DNA from: Flavobacterium sp. TR2 | GTDB taxonomy: Bacteria; Bacteroidota; Bacteroidia; Flavobacteriales; Flavobacteriaceae | Direction of reading: 5' to 3' | DNA: 64,000 bases | Assembly: GCF_025252405.1 (NCBI RefSeq) | Contig: NZ_CP104307.1 | Span: 3,410,001 to 3,474,000 of the forward strand | Shown: piece by piece, positions 15,658 to 22,906 of the stretch | Position numbering within the stretch: the stretch's first letter is position 1 | Layout of the letters: each line of letters opens with the position of its first letter | Translations under genes and position numbers: made by a program | The notes under the pieces: model-generated | What the model saw: the letters and a program-made list of their open reading frames with translations, nothing else | The model's database searches: none | What the model was told of the DNA's origin: nothing

Positions 15658-16488
15658 TTATATAAATTTACAAATTTGTGAAGCCTCTTTTAATACATTT
15701 CTAATTCGGTTTTCGCTCAGTCCGATTTTTGAAAGACTCTTTGAATCATTTAAAACATCCTTGACCAACAGCTGGTTCAGAATCAGCAGTTTTTCTTTTT
15801 CAACCAGTGAAAGGGTTGTCAGGCAGGTTATCGGATAAAGCATTCCTTTGTCAATTTTGTTTTTAATTCCGTTGTCTTTGGGAAAGTCCCAGCTCAAAAG
15901 ACAGATGCCCGAGCATAGTGCAAAAGTTTCGGCATCTTTTGTAAAACGGTTATTGGTTACCAACAGGCAGGAGGTAAAAGTTTCCCTGCCCGAGAAGATA
16001 GTATGCTGAAGTGCTTTAAGATCATTGAAACGTGAGAGAATATACATGGGAACCTTCACATCGGAGGCACTCTCCCTGCTGCTGTGGAATTTGCATTCAG
16101 CCATCCAGACCGTATTGTTTTTTTTAAGTGCAATGTCCACCTCATGCGATACGCATTTGCCCTGAAGGGTCAGGTTTGTTTTGGCGTCATAGCCTTCTGC
16201 CTGATATAATCTGGAAATGAATTTTTCAAAGAAAAAGCCATCGGGGCCAAGAAGCTGGAGGGCATGACGAAGGTTGTAGCGTGCCGCATGGCCGCTTGAG
16301 GCTTTTTTTAAGATTGCAAAAGCCAGTTTGTATATTTCATTTGTACTGACGCCCTCATACAGCTGATTTTCGATACTCTGTAAAGTCTGTTCTATAAGTT
16401 CTGGGCTGGCGCCGGATTTTTGAAGCGAACGCTTTAATTTTTGTTTGTCGAATGGAACAACATGTCCTGAGTGTTTTATAACTTTCAT
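15658..16488 (-). CDS. ATP-cone fused to Mrr-like restriction endonuclease domain
   Basis: 276 aa, start placed at ATG 16488 (MKVIKHSGHVVPFD); a TTG start at 16509 would add seven residues. Residues 1-90 are an ATP-cone, the nucleotide-sensing domain of ribonucleotide reductase and NrdR, with FDKQKLKRSLQKSGA. Residues 95-200 look like a PD-(D/E)xK nuclease: SHEVDIAL then MAECKFH. The C-terminal ~70 residues are helical, perhaps a helix-hairpin-helix (LSKIGLSENRIRNVLKEA). The combination implies a nuclease gated by ATP/dATP. It is transcribed together with the RNase downstream. No methylase is present, so it is not a classical restriction system. Confidence 0.85.
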   Translation of the reverse strand: MKVIKHSGHVVPFDKQKLKRSLQKSGASPELIEQTLQSIENQLYEGVSTNEIYKLAFAILKKASSGHAARYNLRHALQLLGPDGFFFEKFISRLYQAEGYDAKTNLTLQGKCVSHEVDIALKKNNTVWMAECKFHSSRESASDVKVPMYILSRFNDLKALQHTIFSGRETFTSCLLVTNNRFTKDAETFALCSGICLLSWDFPKDNGIKNKIDKGMLYPITCLTTLSLVEKEKLLILNQLLVKDVLNDSKSLSKIGLSENRIRNVLKEASQICKFI

Positions 16489-16525
16489 AACAGGCGGTTT
16501 GGTTCTCAATGGGCTTGATGCAAAA

Positions 16526-16556
16526 ATCGGGATGGTATGTGGATCATCCCGATTCA
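16526..16556 (-). terminator. Rho-independent terminator after hsp20
   Basis: A perfect 10-bp inverted repeat AATCGGGATG/CATCCCGATT with a loop of about 11 nt is followed on the minus strand by five T. It lies just after the hsp20 stop and separates that gene from the nuclease operon. Confidence 0.82.
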
Positions 16557-16559
16557 GAG

Positions 16560-17012
16560 TCAGTTAATTGCAATTTGCTGCACCGGTTTTTCGGGACTGC
16601 TTTTCTTTTTAGGAAGGGTCAGTTTTAGGACCCCGTTATTATATTTAGCATCGATTTTATCTTCTGCTATATTTTCAGGCAGTACAAAAGAGCGGCTGAA
16701 AGAGGTAAAGGAAAATTCTTTTTTTCTGAAATTTTTATCTTCCTGTTCAGATTCCTCTTCTTTCTGGGCACTGATGTTCAAAACGCCATTTTTTATTTCG
16801 GCCTTAAAGTCTTTGCTTGCAAGACCCGGCGCAGCAATCTCAATTTCAAAATCAGCATTGTTCTCGATGATGTTTGCCTGAGGGATCGATGACCCATTTT
16901 GATTTGCAAAGGCAAAAAAAGATGGAATATCAAGAAAACGATCGGTAAAAAAATCTTCAAAAATGCCCAGACCATTGCTGTTTTTCTTCTTTGTTGGAAC
17001 AAGTGTTGTCAT
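16560..17012 (-). CDS. Small heat-shock protein Hsp20 (alpha-crystallin family)
   Basis: 150 aa. An N-terminal flexible region (1-40) precedes the alpha-crystallin domain (about 45-140), with ENNADFEIEIAAPGL at its start and the strand NGVLKLTLPKK near its end. It should act as an ATP-independent holdase that keeps unfolding proteins soluble. It stands alone with its own terminator and a tandem FNR-type operator 43-107 bp upstream, so it is probably induced by the adjacent kinase/regulator pair as well as perhaps by heat. Confidence 0.95.
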   Translation of the reverse strand: MTTLVPTKKKNSNGLGIFEDFFTDRFLDIPSFFAFANQNGSSIPQANIIENNADFEIEIAAPGLASKDFKAEIKNGVLNISAQKEEESEQEDKNFRKKEFSFTSFSRSFVLPENIAEDKIDAKYNNGVLKLTLPKKKSSPEKPVQQIAIN

Positions 17013-17054
17013 GGTGTAAAAAAATTTAAGTTAAACATTCTGAAATGAATTACT

Positions 17055-17119
17055 CAAAAATACAAAGTATTGGCAGTCTGAAGAATGAGGAAAATCACTG
17101 CATTAAATGATCCCGATCA
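17055..17119 (-). promoter_or_regulatory. Tandem FNR-type operator and -7 element of hsp20
   Basis: TGAGGAAAATCA (17086-17097) and TGATCCCGATCA (17108-17119) are centred 22 bp apart. The -7 element TATTTTTG (minus strand, 17055-17062, perfect TAnnTTTG) is centred exactly 33 bp beyond the proximal operator. This is the clearest instance because both the -7 element and the distal operator are near ideal. Confidence 0.78.
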
Positions 17120-17129
17120 TAATTGAAAC

Positions 17130-18179
17130 TCAGTTTTTGATTTTGCTGAGTTTTTCCAGATTAAGAATACGGATTGTGCCTGAAGTTTTTTCAATTAATC
17201 CCTCTTCCTTAAAATCACTTAAAGTTCGGCTTACCGTTTCAGGAGAGGTCCCTGAGAAAGCGGCCAGATCATCTCGGCTGAATTTGATTGTAGAGCCATC
17301 ATTACCGTGCTGCTGCAATAATTGGACTATCGCTTGCGCAATTCTTTTTCTGACCGACATATAGGCAATCTGCAGCAGGCGGGATTCCTTGTCCTTCATA
17401 TCATTGGAAAGGATCTTGATAAATTTAGTGCCTACATCCGGATAGAGAAACAGCAGCTTGTCGAGCTGTTCAATAGGAAGAAAGCTGAGTTCTGTTTCCT
17501 CCAGGGTGATTGTAGTGTCCTTATACGTATCATTTGAAAATAATACACTGATGTCCAGATAATCATTTTCTTTATAAATGCCAGTAATAAGCTCACGTCC
17601 TTCTTCTGTAAGCTTCACCGTTTTAACTTTTCCGCTTATGATGTAATATATGCCTGTAACACGATCACCTTCATAATGTATATACTGGTTTTTTTTATAC
17701 TTTCTGGAACTCCTTTCAAGCATAATTTCCTTAAGTTTAGAGAGTCCGTCTTCTTTTGAAATTATTGCATCGAGGTTCTCAGGGGTCTGTCCGAAAAATA
17801 GCTGGTATGCCTCTTTCTTTTTGAGCCGGGCTTCTATTGCTTTGAGAAGTTCCAGATCGTCGAAGGGTTTGGTAAGGTAGTCGTCAACGCCAAATTCCAT
17901 ACCTTTTCGAAGGTCGGCCCTTTCTGCTTTAGCGGTTAAAAAGATGATAGGAATTGCTAATGTCTGTGGATTTTTATGCAGAATGTGCACTACGCCGTAA
18001 CCATCTAGTTCTGGCATCATGATATCACATAAGACTATATCAGGAATGGTTTTGAGGGCCAATTCAACTCCTTTTTTTCCATTTTCAGCTGAAAAAACCT
18101 CATATCCTGAAAGTTCCAGTATTTCGACAACATTTTCTCTAATATTGTCATTGTCTTCAATAATAAGCACTTTATTCAT
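17130..18179 (-). CDS. Response regulator with receiver fused to a Crp/Fnr DNA-binding module
   Basis: 349 aa. Residues 1-120 are a receiver domain with phospho-acceptor D52 (LCDIMMPELDG) and the conserved YLTKPF. Residues about 155-260 are a cyclic-nucleotide-type beta-roll (IYYIISGKVK). The rest is a Crp helix-turn-helix with recognition helix SPETVSRTL. The E314-x-x-S317-R318 pattern is that of E. coli FNR, which reads TGAT half-sites. No FNR-type Fe-S Cys cluster is seen, so phosphorylation probably replaces oxygen sensing in this protein. It acts as FixJ and FixK in one chain. The start overlaps the kinase stop by 4 bp. Candidate targets are the TGA-N6-TCA sites across the island. Confidence 0.93.
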   Translation of the reverse strand: MNKVLIIEDNDNIRENVVEILELSGYEVFSAENGKKGVELALKTIPDIVLCDIMMPELDGYGVVHILHKNPQTLAIPIIFLTAKAERADLRKGMEFGVDDYLTKPFDDLELLKAIEARLKKKEAYQLFFGQTPENLDAIISKEDGLSKLKEIMLERSSRKYKKNQYIHYEGDRVTGIYYIISGKVKTVKLTEEGRELITGIYKENDYLDISVLFSNDTYKDTTITLEETELSFLPIEQLDKLLFLYPDVGTKFIKILSNDMKDKESRLLQIAYMSVRKRIAQAIVQLLQQHGNDGSTIKFSRDDLAAFSGTSPETVSRTLSDFKEEGLIEKTSGTIRILNLEKLSKIKN

Positions 18180-19363
18180 AAACGTGGCAGTTCAATGGTA
18201 AACAAGGTTCCTTTATCAATGGCACTTTTAAAAGATATTGAGCCATTCATAATTTTTACGTAACGAGAAACTATATGCAGTCCTAAACCGGTGCCGGGAA
18301 TATTTCCTGTGTTGTGGGCTCTGAAAAAGGCTTCAAACAAATGTTCATGATCTTCTTGTGGTATGCCGATGCCGTTATCTTTAACATTGATGGTTATCTT
18401 ATTTTTGTCAATGGTCGTCCAGATTTCAATTTCTGTTTCCTCGCCTGAATATTTTATAGCATTGGAGACCAGATTGATGATGCAGTTTTTAAGAAGGTTC
18501 TTATCGAGTTTTACAAGCGTGATTTCGTTATTAGGTCTGCTAAGTATTTTCTGTTTCTTTTTGGTAAGAAGCTTGAGTTCTCCCAATAATTCTTTAATAA
18601 AGACCTGAATATCGAAACACGAAATCTGCAATGTTATTTTATTGGCTTCTGCTTTTTCAAGAAGAAGAAAATCATCCAGTATAACAGTCAGATTGGCAAC
18701 TGCACTTTTGATTTTCAGCAGATGGGCGTCAATCTTTGGGCTGTCCAGTCCTTCGGCATAGCGCTGCATCAATGAGGAGGAAAGCTGGATGGTGCTCAAT
18801 GGAGTCCTAAATTCATGTGAGGCCATTGATAAAAGCCTGCTTTTTATCTGATGCAGTTCTTTTTCTTTCTCCAGAGTAGTGCTTACTTCTTCTTTGGCAT
18901 TTGTTAGAGCCTCTATAGTTTCGTTCAATGTGATGGTGCGGTCCTTTACAAGCTCTTCCAGATGCTGCGTGTACTGCATCAGACGGTTTTCTGCTTCTTT
19001 CTGATGGCTTAGATCATGTATAAAACCTGCAAAAATTCTAGTGTCCTCAAATTTGACTTCACTCACTCCAAGTCGGAAAGGAAATATATTGCCGTCTTTT
19101 TTTCGTCCAAGGACATCTCTTCCATGACCAATAATATGTGGTACTCCCGAAGACTTGTAGCTTTCCAGATAAGAATCATGCTTCTCACGGTCTGGTGAAG
19201 GCATTAGAATGGAGATGTTTTTTCCGATAACATCTTCAGGTTCATATAAAAAAAGCCGGCATGCTGAAGGATTTATCGACTCCACAATACCGTTATCATT
19301 AATTGTAATGATCCCGTCGATTGCATTTTCAATTATAGCATTTAAAAGCGCCTGGTTTTTCAT
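18176..19363 (-). CDS. FixL-like haem-PAS sensor histidine kinase
   Basis: 395 aa, no membrane span. Residues 1-125 form one PAS domain closely matching the oxygen-sensing PAS of FixL: ILMPSPDREKHDSYL contains H62 at the position of the haem ligand (His200 of Bradyrhizobium FixL), and PHIIGHGR keeps the equivalents of His214 and Arg220 (H76, R82). The Arg206 equivalent is Ser. Then come a coiled coil (130-175), the H-box SHEFRTPLS with H183, and an ATPase domain with NLVSNAIKYS, DNGIGIP and GTGLGLHIV. It should phosphorylate the regulator whose gene overlaps its end. Haem oxygen sensing is inferred from these residues, not shown. Confidence 0.92.
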   Translation of the reverse strand: MKNQALLNAIIENAIDGIITINDNGIVESINPSACRLFLYEPEDVIGKNISILMPSPDREKHDSYLESYKSSGVPHIIGHGRDVLGRKKDGNIFPFRLGVSEVKFEDTRIFAGFIHDLSHQKEAENRLMQYTQHLEELVKDRTITLNETIEALTNAKEEVSTTLEKEKELHQIKSRLLSMASHEFRTPLSTIQLSSSLMQRYAEGLDSPKIDAHLLKIKSAVANLTVILDDFLLLEKAEANKITLQISCFDIQVFIKELLGELKLLTKKKQKILSRPNNEITLVKLDKNLLKNCIINLVSNAIKYSGEETEIEIWTTIDKNKITINVKDNGIGIPQEDHEHLFEAFFRAHNTGNIPGTGLGLHIVSRYVKIMNGSISFKSAIDKGTLFTIELPRL

Positions 19364-19621
19364 TTGCCATTGGAATTACACACTAACAAATATCGTCAAA
19401 TGTTTTTGAAAATCAATGATGTAAGCTCTGAAAATATTAGAAAATGCTAGCTTTTTTTTGGGGAATTTTTGCGCGTTTTTTAAAGTCGATTCTCCACTGT
19501 CGGGCAAGTTTATTACGTCATCCTGAAATAGGGTAAATGTATATCTTTTATAAGGCAGTAAAAAGATGAATATTTTTCTATACAGAATAAATGAAGTAAA
19601 TGCAAGGGGACAGCATGAGTA
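19364..19621. other. Intergenic region between the kinase and the PEP-synthase-like gene
   Basis: No open frame, tRNA or FNR-type palindrome is visible. The kinase therefore does not appear to be under the same operator as its putative regulon, at least not within this interval. Confidence 0.4.
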
Positions 19622-20611
19622 CTAAATAATGTAGAGTTCACCGCTTAGGCCGTCTTTTGCCCACTCGAAATCAACGGGTCTTTGATAATAGTCTTCGATT
19701 ATGACAGCCCATCTTGCCAGATACTCAATTTCTTGGTCTTCCAATACAAATCTTTCGGTACATTTTCTTGGCGTTATTTTCATTACAGTAGAGTTGATGC
19801 CAGAAGCATTTTCATTAGATACTAGGATTTTGCTTTTACTGCCAAGTTTTTTTTGCAGTATCGCTATCTTATTGTTTTTAAGAGAATTTTTAAGTACAAT
19901 AAATTCATCAGGAGCAACTGTTCCTTCTGTTATAGTTTCACCTAATCCCCATGTTCCGGCAATGTGCACCATTCCAGGTAAGGCTGACTCGGATTCAAGT
20001 GTAAAACCAGTTCCAGAGCAGCCAAGATCAGAGCGCACCATTTTCTGTATTCCGACAGAAAGAAATACTTTGTTGTGATCAAAACATTTATTCTGTCTGT
20101 GTTTAATTGCCCTATCTGTATAGAGCGAGGCAAAGCAGCACTTTACGGCATATACCAATGGAACAATGCCTTTTATGTTGAGAAAGGAATCATGGAGTCC
20201 GGAAAAATTGTCTGTAAAGTTGTTTTCTGCCGAAGGACTGCTTCTTACGACCACCACAATCTCTCTTTTTTTATTATTCGACAAGCAATTGTAAGCAGTT
20301 GCTATGCTTGTTTCAAGATCCAGCGGAAATCTGCCCTCAAGGATCAGCTTACGTGCTTTAGACCCTATTTCGGTTAAATTGGAAAATTCAGCAGTTTCCA
20401 ATTTGGACATAAGTTCCTGTAGCGGGCTGCGGAGCTTATTATATTCTATAAAGTACTTATATGCTTTTGCTGTAATTGCAAATCCATTCGGAATCCGTAC
20501 CCCTTTAGAAGCAAGGTTATTGTACATCTCTCCCAAAGTGGCATTTTTTCGTCCAACTTTATTTATATTATAAATGCCTATTTCGTTAAATTTTAAAATC
20601 AGTTCTTCCAT
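19622..20611 (-). CDS. Stand-alone PEP synthase/PPDK N-terminal ATP-binding domain
   Basis: 329 aa, against about 790 for complete PEP synthase. It covers only the ATP-grasp domain, with VVVRSSPSAEN (the RSS loop), GTWGLGETITEG and DFEWAKDGLSGELYI. It stops precisely where the full enzyme continues into the phospho-His domain, and the downstream sequence has no continuation. It cannot make PEP alone; it may phosphorylate a partner carried elsewhere or have become regulatory. Similar truncated proteins are annotated in stress clusters of other phyla. It has its own FNR-type operator 76 bp upstream. Confidence 0.85.
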   Translation of the reverse strand: MEELILKFNEIGIYNINKVGRKNATLGEMYNNLASKGVRIPNGFAITAKAYKYFIEYNKLRSPLQELMSKLETAEFSNLTEIGSKARKLILEGRFPLDLETSIATAYNCLSNNKKREIVVVVRSSPSAENNFTDNFSGLHDSFLNIKGIVPLVYAVKCCFASLYTDRAIKHRQNKCFDHNKVFLSVGIQKMVRSDLGCSGTGFTLESESALPGMVHIAGTWGLGETITEGTVAPDEFIVLKNSLKNNKIAILQKKLGSKSKILVSNENASGINSTVMKITPRKCTERFVLEDQEIEYLARWAVIIEDYYQRPVDFEWAKDGLSGELYII

Positions 20612-20655
20612 TTTTTTGTCGAATCAATCTGCAACTTGTGTTGGTTATAATGATC

Positions 20656-20698
20656 TAAAAGTATGACATTACAGCCCAGCCTAAAATGATATGGATCA
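20656..20698 (-). promoter_or_regulatory. FNR-type operator and -7 element of the PEP-synthase-like gene
   Basis: TGATATGGATCA at 20687-20698, with TACTTTTA on the minus strand at 20656-20663 (one mismatch to TAnnTTTG). Centres are exactly 33 bp apart. Confidence 0.7.
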
Positions 20699-20739
20699 TA
20701 GTCCTAATTTATACGTTATGTTACGAGAATTCAGTTTTG

Positions 20740-20782
20740 TGATGAAGGTCATTTTTGCGTACTGGTTTATTGATGAAATTTG
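20740..20782 (+). promoter_or_regulatory. FNR-type operator and -7 element of dinD
   Basis: TGATGAAGGTCA at 20740-20751, with GAAATTTG (one mismatch to TAnnTTTG) at 20775-20782; centres exactly 33 bp apart. It forms a divergent pair with the promoter at 20656-20698. Confidence 0.66.
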
Positions 20783-20851
20783 CTGTATGCGTTAATGCCA
20801 AGTAAGGTATTAGCCGTTTCTATTTTATTGCAGATGTTATTCTAGAGTATC

Positions 20852-21706
20852 ATGAAAACAAAAAAAACACCAAAAAGAAGTATGTCAGTTTTTGACAAAA
20901 TGCGCAGATTTGATAGAGAAGGCAACGAGTTTTGGAGTTCAAAGGAACTTGCAGTCCAGTTAGGTTATGCTGATTTTAAATTATTCTTGCCTGTTATTAA
21001 AAAAGCTGAAACAGCCTGCAGGAATGCGGGACAAAAGCAGGAGCATCATTTTAAGGAAATTGCAGTTAAAAAAACACAGAAAAATGGCGCTTTTGAATGT
21101 GAGGACATAAATCTGTCTCGATACGCATGCTATCTTGTAATACAAAATTCAAATCCTGCATTAAAGCCTGTAGCGATAGCACAGACTTATCTGGCAACGC
21201 AGACCCGATTTGCCGAAATCAGTGCATTACAAAGACAAAATAGTTTAAAAATTGTAAAGAAGAGAAGGGTTTTCCTTCGAAATGAACTCTCTAAATATAA
21301 CCTTCAGCTTGCAGGAGCAGCACGCCAAGCAGGCATCATAAAACCAAAAGATTATGCATTATTTCAAAATCATGGATATAGAGGGCTTTATGGAGGGCTC
21401 GATGTAAAAGCAATTCGCGAACTAAGAGAACTTGATCCTGATGAGAATATTCTGGATCATATGGACAGCGCTGAGCTGGCAGTGAATTTATTGCGAGTAA
21501 AACAAACTGCTGAATTGCTCAATAATGATAAAGCCAATGATAATGTTGATGCTAATAGCATCCATTTTGCAGTAGGATCAAAAATACGTCGAGCAATTGA
21601 AAAGACGCGAGAAACTTTGCCAGAGAATCTTCCGGTAATAGAAAAAGTTATATTGCCAAAGGTAAAAGGAAAAGAATTGACTTCTAAAAAGAGCACTAAA
21701 AAATGA
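20852..21706 (+). CDS. dinD: DinD-family DNA-damage-inducible protein
   Basis: 284 aa. It matches E. coli DinD along most of its length: LSRYACYLVIQN, QTYLATQTR, LFQNHGYRGLYGGLD and ILDHMDSAELAVNLLR are near-identical blocks. The N-terminal part is the BRO-like domain. In E. coli DinD interferes with RecA filaments and is LexA-regulated; here the upstream region shows an FNR-type operator and no obvious LexA box. The C-terminus is a Lys-rich tail. It is followed after 62 bp by a small lipoprotein gene in the same direction. Confidence 0.92.
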   Translation: MKTKKTPKRSMSVFDKMRRFDREGNEFWSSKELAVQLGYADFKLFLPVIKKAETACRNAGQKQEHHFKEIAVKKTQKNGAFECEDINLSRYACYLVIQNSNPALKPVAIAQTYLATQTRFAEISALQRQNSLKIVKKRRVFLRNELSKYNLQLAGAARQAGIIKPKDYALFQNHGYRGLYGGLDVKAIRELRELDPDENILDHMDSAELAVNLLRVKQTAELLNNDKANDNVDANSIHFAVGSKIRRAIEKTRETLPENLPVIEKVILPKVKGKELTSKKSTKK

Positions 21707-21768
21707 AAGTTTTTCCGATTTGAAATTACTTATTTTTATTTAGGGATTAGGCAAAAGATAAGCAAGAC

Positions 21769-22209
21769 ATGAAAACAAGGATTACATTATTTGTATTAGG
21801 TGCGGCTCTATTTCACTGCTGTCAGAAAAAGGATTGGACAGATTCAAACGAAAACAGCATTGATTCCAGCTTAGTCCGCTTTTCAAACATTGATGACAAG
21901 ACAGTAAAAAAATGGCTTTTATTGGATAAGCAGTCAGACAGCATAATGAAGTCGGCAAAGTTAATAATTGATCAACAGAATGACCAGATAGAATTTCACC
22001 CGCAAGATGAACGCCAGTACATAGGCAGCTGTATTGATGAAACCCAGCAGCACCTTGATCGTTTTAAAAATAAAGTACAAAACATACGCATTTTTGTATC
22101 TCATATAGAAGATTTTGATCCTGCTTTAGAGCATACTCTTGACTCTTTAAAACAAGATTGTATAGAGGAGAAATTAATGCTGGACCATTCATTAAGCAAA
22201 TTAAGATAA
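21769..22209 (+). CDS. Small lipoprotein, paralogue of the one at 7446
   Basis: 146 aa. The signal MKTRITLFVLGAALFHCC has its lipidated Cys near residue 17; the helical mature part shares the KKWLLLDKQSDSIM and TLDSLKQDCIEEKLMLDHSL blocks with its paralogue of identical length. Function unknown. It is the last gene of the stress island before the third RNA-like element and probably shares the dinD transcript. Confidence 0.82.
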   Translation: MKTRITLFVLGAALFHCCQKKDWTDSNENSIDSSLVRFSNIDDKTVKKWLLLDKQSDSIMKSAKLIIDQQNDQIEFHPQDERQYIGSCIDETQQHLDRFKNKVQNIRIFVSHIEDFDPALEHTLDSLKQDCIEEKLMLDHSLSKLR

Positions 22210-22562
22210 TATAAATCGCTTTATAAGATGGAAATGAAATTAACCACTTTTTTGCTTCACTTAAGTGACAATTATATAATTATGATAAGCGCTAAATTCA
22301 GATCATCATGAAATATTATATCTTTTAAAATGGGATTTCGTATTCTGAAATTGAACAATATTTAGAAAATAAGATATTATAAATTCATGTTTTTTTTTTT
22401 CATTCTAGGGGCATGAGGTTTGTTAAGTTATCGATTGCTAAATTTATCATTTCTGTTGTTTATCGTATAAAATATACGGAATGATGCAGCTGACGATTTT
22501 CTTTAGTATTATTTGAAAGTGAAAGCAAAAATGATATATAGCTATTGCATTTAGTAGAACTA
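22210..22562. other. Intergenic stretch of 350 bp with no gene seen
   Basis: AT-rich; I find only very short frames and a small CGTATA...TATACG inverted repeat near 22464. Nothing supports a gene. Confidence 0.4.
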
Positions 22563-22882
22563 ATAAAAAAATGGTGCCAATTGTCTTCAATTGGCGCCAT
22601 TTGGCTTTGTGACCTCGACGGGACAAATTACAACGTCATTTTTGGATGATTTGAAGAAATTGGCTTACTAAATGTAGGGTCTGTCTTTCATTGGCTTTAT
22701 AATTTTGGTATAGATGTCCTGAGTAGGATTGACGCAAAAATTGTGAAAACTCAATTGATTCATGGCATTAAACTGATATATAAATTTATAAATATTATGG
22801 AGCATTTGAAAAGATTGTTATAGTTAAGGCAGGATTGTCTTTCTTTGGCTCTATGAATTACTTTTATGCAATTTAGGTTTTG
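22563..22882 (-). ncRNA. RNA-like dispersed repeat, copy 3 (complete; candidate small RNA gene)
   Basis: Homologous to 3804-4126 over its whole length. On the minus strand the -7 element TACTTTTG is at 22888-22895, overlapping the region just after the stop of the membrane-protein gene. There are four GCCAA motifs (AGAGCCAAAG, AAAGCCAATG, TAAGCCAATT, AAAGCCAAAT) and a 14-bp terminator stem (22569-22582 with 22589-22602, one G-T pair) with a seven-T tail. The tRNA-Arg-like block at 22609-22623 differs at one position. Sequence differences outside the motifs indicate an old duplication under constraint in the motifs and the stem. Confidence 0.65.
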
Positions 22883-22906
22883 TGGCACAAAAGTAATCCC
22901 TTTCAT

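Noticed and set aside
15658..16509. A restriction-modification system around the Mrr-like gene
   Set aside because: No methyltransferase or specificity subunit is near; the context is a stress operon with an RNase.
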